Shown here: positions 16,953 through 25,234 of the stretch, piece after piece
How the letters are laid out: every line of letters starts with the position of its first letter
How positions within the stretch are numbered: the first letter of the stretch is position 1
Assembly: GCF_000721175.1 (NCBI RefSeq)
Contig: NZ_JOEZ01000002.1
Location: 62,001-126,000 of the forward strand
Origin: Streptomyces anulatus
GTDB lineage: Bacteria; Actinomycetota; Actinomycetes; Streptomycetales; Streptomycetaceae
Reading direction: 5' to 3'
Length of the DNA stretch: 64,000 nucleotides
The notes under the pieces: model-generated
Told to the model about the DNA's origin: nothing
The model's input: the letters and a program-made list of their open reading frames with translations, nothing else
Databases searched by the model: none
Program-made: the position numbers and the translations under genes

Positions 16953-17120
16953 TCAGTGGTTCCCCATGCTGCCGCCGAGCACGTGCATGAGCACGAACGC
17001 CACGAGCAGGGCGGCACCGGCGGCGATCGCGAGCGTCTTCGCCCAGCGCGGCATGCCGGGATGCGCCGCGGGACCGGGCCCATGGCCGACGGCGTCGGGG
17101 CGAGAAGGTGAGTCAGCCAT
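16953..17120 (-). CDS. Small single-helix membrane protein
   Basis: This is a 55-aa protein (MADSPSRPD start) with a Pro/Gly/His-rich N-terminal half and one C-terminal transmembrane helix (TLAIAAGAALLVAFVLMHVL), ending GGSMGNH. It opens a two-gene operon with the four-helix protein 5 nt downstream, and is divergent from the TetR gene at 17240. It is probably a subunit of, or partner to, its neighbour. It is too small for a family call. Confidence 0.65.
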   Translation of the reverse strand: MADSPSRPDAVGHGPGPAAHPGMPRWAKTLAIAAGAALLVAFVLMHVLGGSMGNH

Positions 17121-17177
17121 GTGCGTGTCCCTCACGGTGCGTGGATGTCATGCGGTTCGCGGCAGCCGCAGTTTACG

Positions 17178-17190
17178 AGACACGATGTCT
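17178..17190. promoter_or_regulatory. Candidate TetR operator
   Basis: AGACACGATGTCT is a perfect palindrome (AGACA-CGA-TGTCT) in the 119-bp gap between the TetR gene and the divergent membrane-protein operon. The position fits autoregulation and repression of the operon. Confidence 0.55.
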
Positions 17191-17239
17191 ACGGTGTCAA
17201 CCAGGGCGTATCGACCGCGCCGCCACGTACACTGATGCG

Positions 17240-17890
17240 GTGCCGAAGCTGTGGAACGAGACGATCGAGGCGCACCGCCGTGCGGTGCGCGAAGCGATCC
17301 TGAACACCACCGCGGAGCTGGCCGCCGAGCACGGCCTGCGGTCGGTGACGATGTCGCAGATCGCCGAGAAGGCCGGCATCGGCCGGGCCACGCTGTACAA
17401 GTACTTCCCGGACGTCGAGGCGATCCTGCTCGCGTGGCACGACCGCCAGATCACCGAACACCTGGGACAGCTCGCGGAGGTCCGCGACCAGACCGATGGA
17501 GCCGGCGACCAGCTCGAGGCGGTCCTGCGGGCGTTCGCTCACATCTCACGCCAGTCCCGCGGGCACCAGGGCACCGAACTCTCGGCGTTCCTTCACCGAG
17601 ACGAGCGCGTCGTGCGAGCGCAGCAGCAGCTCCACAACATGATCCGGGACCTGCTGGCCGAGGGCGCGCGGATCGGCGTCTTCCGTGACGACATCGCGCC
17701 CGATGAGCTGGCGACGTACTGCCTCCACGCCCTCACGGCCGCTGCCGCCCTGCCCTCCGAAGCCGCAGCCGACCGGCTCGTCACGGTGACCCTGTCCGGG
17801 CTGCACGACGGGCGCTCCATGCCGACCGACCGGCGGCCGACGAGCCGGCACGAGCACCATGGCCGCCCCGCAGGGCACTCGGGCCACTGA
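17240..17890 (+). CDS. TetR-family transcriptional regulator
   Basis: This is a 216-aa regulator. The N-terminal HTH is clear: AVREAILNTTAELAAEHGL, then VTMSQIAEKAGIGRATLYKYF, the hallmark TetR recognition helix. The C-terminal ligand domain (about 75-195) is helical and generic; a His/Arg-rich tail (TSRHEHHGRPAGHSGH) follows and might bind metal. GTG 17240 is chosen because it opens the HTH region with a normal N terminus. Being divergent from the two-gene membrane operon with a palindrome between them, it most likely controls that operon. Confidence 0.88.
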   Translation: MPKLWNETIEAHRRAVREAILNTTAELAAEHGLRSVTMSQIAEKAGIGRATLYKYFPDVEAILLAWHDRQITEHLGQLAEVRDQTDGAGDQLEAVLRAFAHISRQSRGHQGTELSAFLHRDERVVRAQQQLHNMIRDLLAEGARIGVFRDDIAPDELATYCLHALTAAAALPSEAAADRLVTVTLSGLHDGRSMPTDRRPTSRHEHHGRPAGHSGH

Positions 17891-17954
17891 CTCTCCCCTC
17901 CCCCCTCTTCCCGCGACTCCGCATCAGCCTGGGCAGCAGCCTCGGGCAAGTTAT

Positions 17955-17969
17955 TGCAATCTCTTTGCA
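17955..17969. promoter_or_regulatory. Nur-like (nickel Fur-family) box
   Basis: TGCAA-TCTCT-TTGCA is a perfect TGCAA-N5-TTGCA repeat, the pattern known for the nickel-responsive regulator Nur of streptomycetes. It lies 66 nt upstream of a NiCoT permease gene, which supports nickel rather than cobalt as substrate. Confidence 0.75.
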
Positions 17970-17975
17970 CCTAAC

Positions 17976-17992
17976 TACTAAGCGCCATAGAG
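17976..17992. promoter_or_regulatory. 17-bp palindromic operator, site 5 (nickel permease)
   Basis: TACTAAGCGCCATAGAG has a perfect left arm and matches 11 of 14 positions. It begins 6 nt after the Nur-like box, so two repressors could share this promoter. Confidence 0.6.
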
Positions 17993-18035
17993 AATGGGGT
18001 GCGTTGCAAGCACGACCCGGATCAAGGACACCACC

Positions 18036-19163
18036 ATGACCGTTGCGCCCCACTCCCAGCCCGGCCTCGTCCGGCGCGTACGTGGAGCACTCACCCCGCG
18101 TGAATGGGCCCGGGCCGGCGGACTGGCCGCCGCGATCCTCGCCCTGCATGTCATCGGCTGGGGCACGCTGCTGTTCGTCGTCGTCCCCCAGCACTTCGTC
18201 CTGGGCAGCCAGGGCGCGTTCGGCATCGGCCTCGGCGTCACCGCGTACGTGCTCGGCATGCGGCACGCCTTCGACGCGGACCACATCGCCGCGATCGACA
18301 ACACCACCCGCAAGCTGATCTCCGACGGCCAGCGCCCTCTGTCCGTGGGCTTCTGGTTCTCCCTCGGGCACTCCACGGTCGTCTTCCTGCTCGCCCTGCT
18401 CTTCGCGCTCGGCGTGCGCTCCCTCGCCGGACCGGTGCAGGACGACAGCTCCGCGCTGCAACAGACGCTCGGCCTCATCGGCACCTCGGTCTCCGGCGTC
18501 TTCCTCTACGTCATCGCGGCCTTCAACCTCGTCGCGCTGATCGGCATCCTGCGCGTCTTCCGCCGGATGCGGGCCGGTCGCCACACCGAGGCCGACCTGG
18601 AGGCACAGCTCACCGCCGGCGGCGGGCTGATGAGCCGCATCCTGGGCCGTGCGACGCGAGCCGTCGGCAAGCCCTGGCACATGTACCCGCTGGGCTTTCT
18701 CTTCGGCCTCGGCTTCGACACCGCCACCGAGGTCTCACTCCTCTTCCTGGCGGCGGGCGCGGCCGGCGCCGGCATCCCCTGGTACGCGATCCTCTGCCTG
18801 CCGGTGCTGTTCGCGGCCGGGATGAGCCTGCTCGACACGATCGACGGCTCGTTCATGAACTTCGCGTACTCCTGGGCCTTCTCCAACCCGGTCCGCAAGG
18901 TCTTCTACAACATCACCATCACCGGCCTGTCAGTCGCCGCCGCCCTCCTCATCGGCACCGTCGAACTCCTGTCGATCGCCGCTGAAAAACTCTCCCTGCA
19001 CGGCGCGTTCTGGGACTGGGTCGGCGGCATCGACCTCAACGCCGTCGGCTATGCCGTCGTCCTCCTCTTCGTCGTCACCTGGGCCGCCGCGCTGCTGATC
19101 TGGCGCTACGGCCGCATCGAGGAGAAGTGGGCACTCAGGCCACGCATCGCGGAAGAGGACTGA
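18036..19163 (+). CDS. NiCoT-family nickel/cobalt permease (HoxN/NixA type)
   Basis: This is a 375-aa integral membrane permease with about eight helices. The family signature RHAFDADHIAAIDN (HX4DH in helix II) is intact, as is GFDTATEVSLL and the later LFAAGMSLLDTIDGSFM. It imports Ni2+ or Co2+ with high affinity. ATG 18036 (MTVAPHSQ) is used; earlier in-frame starts overlap the promoter. Regulation looks dual: a Nur-like box and a 17-bp operator stand side by side upstream. A His-containing loop (RHTEADLEAQL) is cytoplasmic. Confidence 0.95.
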   Translation: MTVAPHSQPGLVRRVRGALTPREWARAGGLAAAILALHVIGWGTLLFVVVPQHFVLGSQGAFGIGLGVTAYVLGMRHAFDADHIAAIDNTTRKLISDGQRPLSVGFWFSLGHSTVVFLLALLFALGVRSLAGPVQDDSSALQQTLGLIGTSVSGVFLYVIAAFNLVALIGILRVFRRMRAGRHTEADLEAQLTAGGGLMSRILGRATRAVGKPWHMYPLGFLFGLGFDTATEVSLLFLAAGAAGAGIPWYAILCLPVLFAAGMSLLDTIDGSFMNFAYSWAFSNPVRKVFYNITITGLSVAAALLIGTVELLSIAAEKLSLHGAFWDWVGGIDLNAVGYAVVLLFVVTWAAALLIWRYGRIEEKWALRPRIAEED

Positions 19164-19229
19164 TCGACTCCGCGCAGAGGGAGAATGCACACTGGCGCCG
19201 ACGACGACTGAGGCGCACCCTCTGCTCCC

Positions 19230-19370
19230 ATGATTCTGGATCCTTCCGTCTACGTGGTCGTCCAGACCTACGTGCACGCCGTTGACACAGCGCTCCCGGG
19301 GCTGGTCCAAGGCCTCTACCTCGTGGGCTCCGTGGCGCTGCACGACTTCCACCCCGGGGCCAGCGACAGC
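19230..19370 (+). pseudogene. Nucleotidyltransferase fragment
   Basis: The reading HAVDTALPGLVQGLYLVGSV and then ALHDFHPGASD matches the start of aadA-like or polymerase-beta-type nucleotidyltransferases (GSxALxDFxPGxSDxD). It degenerates immediately after ASDS, before the catalytic acidic residues are complete. It is a truncated and inactive relict. Confidence 0.55.
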
Positions 19371-19975
19371 GCGCGTTCGTACGAGTGCACCACTGCTGGC
19401 TGGCCAGGCGTCGTCGCTGTAGGCGTCGAGGTGGGCTGCGTCGATGCCGGGCCGCAGGACCCGAAGCGCCTCGCGATGAACATGCGCGACGTCCGCAGGG
19501 CTCAATACACCGTCCACGAGTACGAGTTCGCGGTCAGAGCCGCGGTCCTGGTCGATCACACGCATGACCTTCCCACACGCAGTGCCTCAATTCCCTGGAG
19601 GAGGGCTGCTGCCACGGCATGATCTTGGTCAGACACCACCTGGTAGACCACCAGACGTTCGGAGCCGACATCGTCCGGACCGGCACCGAGTCATGCTGCC
19701 TCGCTCGGGCTCCGGCTTGAATCCGCCGCCGATGAGATCGCCTTCTTCCCCCTGGGGAGGCAACGTCTCGCCGAGCTGCCTGGCGGCACCGATCCATACG
19801 GGCCTGGGGGCGAAGACATGCCGAATAGCGGAGCGCCTCGGATGCCGGTGGACCGCCGGGCGCGTGGGACACGCCGGGCGTTCGGGTGAATCGTGCGGCT
19901 CTGCATCGGTTACCGACTGGTTGCGAGGAAGGCGGTTTTCAGCAGTGTGCCGCCTACCGATCGATCGGAGTTTGC
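19371..19975. other. Degenerate stretch without a supported gene
   Basis: About 600 bp with interrupted frames on both strands. The minus strand around 19400-19560 (SPADVAHVHREALRVLRPG) reads like protein but has no intact start or domain. It is probably decayed coding sequence. Confidence 0.5.
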
Positions 19976-20650
19976 ATGAACCGCCGGATAATATCCGTGA
20001 GCCGCGTGGGTGCGGCCGTGCTGATGGCCGCCGGCCTCGCCCTTGCAGCCGCGCCCGCCGCTGTCGCGGGCGGCGACAGCGAGTTCAACGAAAAAGAGTT
20101 CCTCGCCATGACCGTCGACCATCACTTCGGCGGCGTCCACATGGCCGAGATGTGTGTGGACAAGGCAACGCGGGCGGATCTCAAGGGCCTCTGCGTGGAG
20201 ATCAAGGACACGCAGTCCCAGGAGATCACCACGATGCGTTCGTGGCTGAAGGCCTGGTACGGCACCGATGAGACGCCGAGCGTGCCGCACGAGGCCATGC
20301 CGATGATGCACGAGCTTTCGGGCCTGTCGGGCCGGGCCTTCGACGTAAAGCTCTCCCGGCACTTCGCCCAGCACCACCGCGAGTTCCTGCCTGAGGCGGA
20401 TGAGTGCCGCAAGCACGCCAAGCACAACGAGTTGCGCGACTTGTGCGACACGATGCACAAGACCCAGACGGAGGAGATCGGCAAGTTCGAGGCGGTCATC
20501 GCCGGTAAGCCGATCACCGTCGACACCGGCAACGGTGGCCTGGCCACCGCCGGCTCGCAAGGCGTCGGCGGAGCCGGGTGGCTGGCCGCCGGTGGCGTGG
20601 CCGCGGCGCTGGGTACCGCCGCCCTGGGTCGGCGCCTGCGCCGCCAGTGA
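19976..20650 (+). CDS. DUF305-like secreted protein B with a C-terminal sorting-type tail
   Basis: This 224-aa protein has a cleavable signal peptide (alanine-rich, ending AVAGG) rather than a lipobox. Two DUF305-type repeats follow (LAMTVDHHFGGVHMAEMC and HFAQHHREFLPEADECRKH), with extra cysteines. The C terminus is GGLATAG, a hydrophobic helix (WLAAGGVAAALGTAALG) and RRLRRQ: a cell-wall sorting signal layout with LATAG close to the LAxTG pentapeptide of class E sortases. The next gene, overlapping by 4 nt, is a sortase. SD GGAG precedes ATG 19976. Together this suggests a metal-binding protein anchored to peptidoglycan. Confidence 0.85.
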   Translation: MNRRIISVSRVGAAVLMAAGLALAAAPAAVAGGDSEFNEKEFLAMTVDHHFGGVHMAEMCVDKATRADLKGLCVEIKDTQSQEITTMRSWLKAWYGTDETPSVPHEAMPMMHELSGLSGRAFDVKLSRHFAQHHREFLPEADECRKHAKHNELRDLCDTMHKTQTEEIGKFEAVIAGKPITVDTGNGGLATAGSQGVGGAGWLAAGGVAAALGTAALGRRLRRQ

Positions 20651-21414
20651 CCGGCGGGCGCGCCGGGCACACCCTGTGGGCGCTGGCCACACTGTCGCTC
20701 TGGGTCGTCGCATTGGCGGCCGCCAGCGTCCCGGCGCGCTCTGCCGTCACCGCTGGGGCGGCATCGCTCTTGCCGGTGCCGCCCCAGCGGTCCGCTGCCC
20801 ACACGACCTCGGCGGCGGGTCGGGTGCCGGTACGCCTGACTCTGCTCCGAGTGGGTCTGGATGCGGCGGTGGTGCCTGTCGCGGCGGGGGCCGATGGGCG
20901 CCTGGCGGTGCCCGGTGACGGCAAGGCGGCCGGCTGGTGGGAGGACACCGCCTCGCCGGGCAGCCGACAGGGCAGCACCGTCATCGCCGGGCACCTCGAC
21001 ACCTTGCGCGGGGCCGCCGTCTTCGCACCGCTGACCCGGGCCAAGCCGGGTGACCGGGTCACGGTCACCACCACGGCCGCCAGAGTGGGCTACCGGGTTC
21101 GGGCGGTCACTGTGCGCCGCGGCGCGGCACTGCCGGGCGAGTTCATCACTGTCAGCGGGCCGCCCCGGCTGGTGCTGGTCACCTGCACCGGGCCCTACCG
21201 CCAAGGCAGCGGCTACCGCGACCGCCTCTACGTCGACGCCGCCCCGACCCCGCCGATTGGCAAGCGGAAGCCTTCTGAGGGTCAAGCCCCCTTTCCGAAG
21301 ACGAGCACCTCCGTGGAGGCGACGCCCATGGGCGCCAGGAAGCTGGCCTCCAGGGTGCAGCCGAGGGTCGCGAAGAGGTCCACGCATGTCCGGCGAGGCA
21401 TGGCGGCTGGGTAG
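20647..21414 (+). CDS. Class E-type sortase
   Basis: This membrane-anchored transpeptidase joins sorting-signal proteins to the cell wall. There is one N-terminal helix (WALATLSLWVVALAAASV) and then the sortase barrel, with catalytic His in VIAGHLDT, Cys in LVLVTCTG and Arg in YRDRLYV. GTG start overlaps the stop of DUF305 gene B, its probable substrate. The catalytic domain is complete by about residue 200. The last ~55 codons (from PIGKRKPSEG) run antisense over the convergent methyltransferase gene and look non-conserved, so the true C terminus may have been lost at a fusion junction. Confidence 0.88.
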   Translation: MTGGRAGHTLWALATLSLWVVALAAASVPARSAVTAGAASLLPVPPQRSAAHTTSAAGRVPVRLTLLRVGLDAAVVPVAAGADGRLAVPGDGKAAGWWEDTASPGSRQGSTVIAGHLDTLRGAAVFAPLTRAKPGDRVTVTTTAARVGYRVRAVTVRRGAALPGEFITVSGPPRLVLVTCTGPYRQGSGYRDRLYVDAAPTPPIGKRKPSEGQAPFPKTSTSVEATPMGARKLASRVQPRVAKRSTHVRRGMAAG

Positions 21415-22052
21415 GAGTCGTGCCCCGCGCCGCCCTGCGTCGCCCAGGTGCGTACCGCGGCCGGGTCCAGGCAGGTCTCTGTCATCACGTCGAAGACGAT
21501 CCGACCGCCGGGTCGCGTGACCCGCGCCATCTCGAAGAAGTAGCGGGAGGCGCAGAGGAAGGTCACGGTGTTGAAGACCTTGTGGGCCTGAACAAGGTCG
21601 ATGGTGCCGTCCGGTGTCGGGGCGAGACTGCATCCTGCGGTCGGCTGGGCGACCACACCGAATGTGTCCACCAGGTAGTTGGCCCAGGGCGCTGCCGTCT
21701 CGTAGATCTCGTAGCGGTCTGGTGAACACTCCTTCAGCGTCTTCTCCAGGTACCGTCCGGACCCGGGACCGATCTCCAGCACCGTGTCCGGGTTGGCAGC
21801 GAAGACGCCGAGATCGCGTAGTTCATCGATGGTGTGCTGGGTGGCTCCAGGCGTCCCGTTCATGACCTCGTCGATGTGGTCACCGACCGACAGACCGGAC
21901 GCCCGTGCAGCCCGCATCGTTGCCTCAAACGGGATGAAGTCGTCGACGCCACCCAGGTTGTTGGTACTGGGCACGATGTCGAATCCAGCACGTCCCAAGA
22001 GCCGCTTGACCCCCGACTTCAATACTGACGTTCTCCTGACCGCTGCCCTCAT
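21282..22052 (-). CDS. SAM-dependent methyltransferase
   Basis: This is a 256-aa class I methyltransferase. Motif I is VLEIGPGSGRYLEKTL (SAM-binding glycine loop), followed by the acidic and post-I motifs (YEIYET, DGTIDLVQAHKVFN) and PGGRIVFDVMTETC. An N-terminal segment precedes the fold, as in sugar or lipid methyltransferases of surface-glycan clusters. ATG 22052 has GGGGGG 8 nt before it. An operator lies at 22163. Substrate unknown; nearness to FemX and MurJ suggests an envelope glycan or lipid. Its 3' end overlaps the sortase gene by 133 bp. Confidence 0.8.
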   Translation of the reverse strand: MRAAVRRTSVLKSGVKRLLGRAGFDIVPSTNNLGGVDDFIPFEATMRAARASGLSVGDHIDEVMNGTPGATQHTIDELRDLGVFAANPDTVLEIGPGSGRYLEKTLKECSPDRYEIYETAAPWANYLVDTFGVVAQPTAGCSLAPTPDGTIDLVQAHKVFNTVTFLCASRYFFEMARVTRPGGRIVFDVMTETCLDPAAVRTWATQGGAGHDSYPAAMPRRTCVDLFATLGCTLEASFLAPMGVASTEVLVFGKGA

Positions 22053-22162
22053 CAGGCATCCCCCCAGGTCGTCTCCACCCGTGGTGTCACCAGGCGCCCG
22101 ACCGCCGGGCGCACCTCTTTCGCACCCCGGGCTCCCCATCACCCATCAAGGGAACGCCACCC

Positions 22163-22179
22163 TACTAAATTACTTAGCA
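22163..22179. promoter_or_regulatory. 17-bp palindromic operator, site 6 (methyltransferase)
   Basis: TACTAAATTACTTAGCA matches 12 of 14 positions, 110 nt upstream of the methyltransferase start. It sits in the gap between that start and the 3' end of femX. Confidence 0.75.
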
Positions 22180-22229
22180 CTTCGAGCTACTGTTTCCCCA
22201 TGACCGATCCGCACGCCCCGGGGCTGCCC

Positions 22230-23399
22230 TCAGCGCCGTGCCAGATACCTCTGCATGGCACGGTGCAGGGTCTTGTTGACGGCACCCTCAAGTGGCAGCT
22301 CCCATTCACCGAGCGTCTCGACGACCTGGCCTCCGGTTCCGAGCTTCCAGCGCATCAGGCCGTACGACCGCTCCTGCGGATCGAGTACGTCGGGCACGCC
22401 CCGCATGTCGTACACCTGGGCACCCAGCGCGTGCGCGTCGCGGAGCATCCGCCACTGCAGGGCGTTGCTCGGCCGCACCTCGCGGCGGTGGTCCGCGGAC
22501 GCTCCCGTCTGGTACCAGGCCCGGCGCCCCGCCACGATCAGCGTGTGCGCGGCGAGCACCTCCCCGTCGTGCCACGCCAGGTACAGCCGCATGCGGCCGG
22601 GTTCCTCGGCGTTGAGCTCCCGGTACTGGCGCTGGAAGTAGTCGAGCGAGCGTCCGAGCCGGAATCCGTCGCGCTGCTCGGTGAGCTGCAGCAGCCGGTA
22701 GAACTCCGGCAGATAGTCGGCCGTACCGACGCAGGGCTCGACGTCGGCCTTCGCCGCCTTCTTTATGTTGCGCCGCCACTCCTGGTTCAGCCCCGCCCAC
22801 AGGTCGTCGAGGCTGCGGCCGGCCAGCGGCACCTCGAAGAGGTAGCGGGGCTGTGCGTCGCCGGAACTCCCCTCCTCGCCGCAGCGCTGCCACCCGGCCG
22901 CCCGCAGCCGGTCCGCGACAGCGGCGCCGACCGGGTCGACGAGGTCCGGCAGCACATCGCCGACGCGGCGCCCCGGACCGACCGCCGCCTTGAGGGTCGC
23001 GGCATCCCAGCGGCGGTACGGCAGCGGCGGCCCCATCCGCACCGCGAAGGCGCCGGCCGACCGCAGATGGTCCAGCAGCGGCTGAAGCAGGTGCGGCAGC
23101 CGCGGGTCCGCCCAGTCCAGCACCGGCCCTTCCGGCAGGTAGGCGAAGTACCGGCGTGTTCCGGGCAGTGGCCGGTACAGCACCTGGGCCGCGCCGTATT
23201 GGCGTCCCGAGCTGTCGAACCAGCCGAGCCGTTCCGCCTTCCAGCCCGCCTTCACCGCGGCCCAGGACGGGTACTGCAGGAAGCTCGTCTGTCCGGTCAG
23301 AGAGTCCAGATATCCCAGGTGCCGCTCGGGGGTCGTGGTCAGCACCTCGTGGCTGCGGGTGTGTGTGGCTTCGGACATCTGCGCCTCTGTCACGGCCAT
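22230..23399 (-). CDS. FemABX-family peptidyltransferase
   Basis: This is a 389-aa cytosolic GNAT-fold enzyme that adds an amino acid from aminoacyl-tRNA to the peptidoglycan precursor. Two acyltransferase-like halves are seen. Family marks include FLQYPSWAAVKAG near the start, LNQEWRRNIKKAAK in the middle, AHTLIVAGRRAWYQTGAS and the late YDMRGVPDVLDPQERSYGLMRWKLG. ATG 23399 (MAVTEAQ) is chosen; the upstream extension is low-complexity. It diverges from murJ with 143 bp between. Two precursor-level genes (bridge builder and flippase) side by side suggest an alternative wall-building module. Confidence 0.9.
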   Translation of the reverse strand: MAVTEAQMSEATHTRSHEVLTTTPERHLGYLDSLTGQTSFLQYPSWAAVKAGWKAERLGWFDSSGRQYGAAQVLYRPLPGTRRYFAYLPEGPVLDWADPRLPHLLQPLLDHLRSAGAFAVRMGPPLPYRRWDAATLKAAVGPGRRVGDVLPDLVDPVGAAVADRLRAAGWQRCGEEGSSGDAQPRYLFEVPLAGRSLDDLWAGLNQEWRRNIKKAAKADVEPCVGTADYLPEFYRLLQLTEQRDGFRLGRSLDYFQRQYRELNAEEPGRMRLYLAWHDGEVLAAHTLIVAGRRAWYQTGASADHRREVRPSNALQWRMLRDAHALGAQVYDMRGVPDVLDPQERSYGLMRWKLGTGGQVVETLGEWELPLEGAVNKTLHRAMQRYLARR

Positions 23400-23542
23400 G
23401 TGGCAGGTCTCCTCGATCCGTTCCGTGCTCCTCCGCCGGGAGGGCGGCGGGACACACCCGCCTGTCTCTTGCACGCCTGGCGGCCCCGGCCTGTGGCGGG
23501 GAATTTCACCGAGCTGCTCGACCCGCGGGGAGGACACACGGC

Positions 23543-25234
23543 GTGACGGCTCAGGAACAGGAGGAAGCCGCCTCCGGATCGATTCCGAAGTCCCGTTCGA
23601 CGCCCCGGTTGCGCGGCGGGGCCGTGATGATGCTGGGCTCCCTGGCGTCGCGGGCCACCGGCTTCGTCCGCGGCGCGGTCGTGGTCGCCGCACTGGGTAC
23701 GGCACTGCTCGGCGACGCCTACAACGTCGCCAACACCGTGCCGAACATCGTCTACATCCTGCTGATCGGCGGGGCGCTGAACTCGGTGTTCGTGCCGGAG
23801 CTGGTGCGAGCCGCGAAGGAGCATGCGGACGGCGGGGCCGCGTACACCGACCGGCTGCTCACGCTGTGCCTGGCCGCCCTGACCGCGATCACGACGCTCG
23901 CTGTCCTGGCCGCGCCCTGGGTGGTCTCCGCGTACACCGACTACACGGGCGCCCAGCGCGACCTCACCGTGGCGCTCGCCCGCTACTGCCTGCCGCAGAT
24001 CTTCTTCTACGGCGTGTTCACCGTGCTCGGTCAGGTCCTCAACGCCCGTGACCGGTTCGGGGCGATGATGTGGACCCCGGTGCTCAACAACGTCGCCGTT
24101 ATCGCGGTGTTCGGGCTGTATCTGGTGATCGCCCGTACCGCGACCACAGCGGGCGAGGTCACGGACAGCCAACTGCTCCTGCTCGGCCTGGGCAGCACGG
24201 CGGGCATCGCCGTCCAGGCGCTGGCACTGCTGCCGTCGCTGCGAGCGGCCGGTTTCCGGTGGCGGCCGCGCTTCGACTGGCGCGGATCGGGGCTCGGGCG
24301 GCCGGTCCGAGCCGCCGTATGGACCCTTCTGCTGGTCCTGGTCAACCAGGTCGCGTACTGGGTGGTGACCCGGCTGTCCACCTCCGCCGGGGTGCGCGCC
24401 GTCGCCGAGGGCGTCACGGAGGGCGTCGGCTACACCGCGTACAGCAGCGCCTATCAGCTGTGGGTGGTGCCGCAGGGCATCATCACCGTCTCCCTGGTCA
24501 CCGCGCTGCTGCCGCGGATGAGCCGGGCCGCCACGGACGGCGACCTGGCGCAGGTGGCCGCGGGACTCTCCCGGACCCTGCGTACGACGGCGGTGGCGAT
24601 CGTGCCCGCCGTGTTCCTCTTCCTGGTGCTGGCGCCCCAACTCGCCGGTCTCGCTTACCAGTACGGGCAGGTGAGCGACGCCGATGCCCGGGCGATCGGC
24701 TGGGTGCTGGCGGCGTTCGCGCCGGGGCTGGCGGCCTTCTCCGCGCAGTACGTGCTCTCCCGCGGCTTCTACGCACTCGGCGACACCCGCACGCCGTTCC
24801 TGCTGACCCTGGTCATCGCCGGTGTCAACGCGGGGCTGTCCGTGGTCTCGTACGTCCTGCTGCCCGCGCGCTGGGCGGTCACCGGCATCGCGGCCGCGTA
24901 CGCGATCGCCTGTACGGCGGGCCTGTGCTGCACCGCGCTCGTGCTGCGACGCAGGCTGGGCCATCCCCTGGAGCGGGTGCTCGGCACGCACCTGCGTCTC
25001 GCCGTCGTCTGCCTGCCGGGCGCCGCCCTGGCGTACGCGGTGAGCGGCTGGTTCACGGACCGGCTGGGTGACGGTCTCGCGGGGGACGCGTCGGGCCTCG
25101 TCCTCGGCGCCGCCGTCATCAGCCTGTCGGCCGTGGTGTTGGCGGGCCCGCTGCGCATCCCCGAGGTCGGTGAGCTCGTTGCGCCACTGGCCCGGCGTTT
25201 CGGAGCGAGTGGCCGTCGCAGGAGGGGGCGATGA
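23543..25234 (+). CDS. murJ: Lipid II flippase MurJ-like protein
   Basis: This 563-aa MOP-family membrane protein has about 14 helices. The start of the fold, GGAVMMLGSLASRATGFVRG, is typical, as are NTVPNIVYILLIGGALNSVFVPELVR and YQLWVVPQGIITVSLVTALLPRMS. It should move lipid-linked peptidoglycan precursor across the membrane. GTG 23543 follows GGGGAGG. It is shorter than the chromosomal actinobacterial MviN/MurJ, which usually has a long disordered N terminus and kinase-like tail, so this looks like a compact paralogue. Its stop overlaps the sigma-factor ATG (ATGA). Confidence 0.9.
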   Translation: MTAQEQEEAASGSIPKSRSTPRLRGGAVMMLGSLASRATGFVRGAVVVAALGTALLGDAYNVANTVPNIVYILLIGGALNSVFVPELVRAAKEHADGGAAYTDRLLTLCLAALTAITTLAVLAAPWVVSAYTDYTGAQRDLTVALARYCLPQIFFYGVFTVLGQVLNARDRFGAMMWTPVLNNVAVIAVFGLYLVIARTATTAGEVTDSQLLLLGLGSTAGIAVQALALLPSLRAAGFRWRPRFDWRGSGLGRPVRAAVWTLLLVLVNQVAYWVVTRLSTSAGVRAVAEGVTEGVGYTAYSSAYQLWVVPQGIITVSLVTALLPRMSRAATDGDLAQVAAGLSRTLRTTAVAIVPAVFLFLVLAPQLAGLAYQYGQVSDADARAIGWVLAAFAPGLAAFSAQYVLSRGFYALGDTRTPFLLTLVIAGVNAGLSVVSYVLLPARWAVTGIAAAYAIACTAGLCCTALVLRRRLGHPLERVLGTHLRLAVVCLPGAALAYAVSGWFTDRLGDGLAGDASGLVLGAAVISLSAVVLAGPLRIPEVGELVAPLARRFGASGRRRRGR

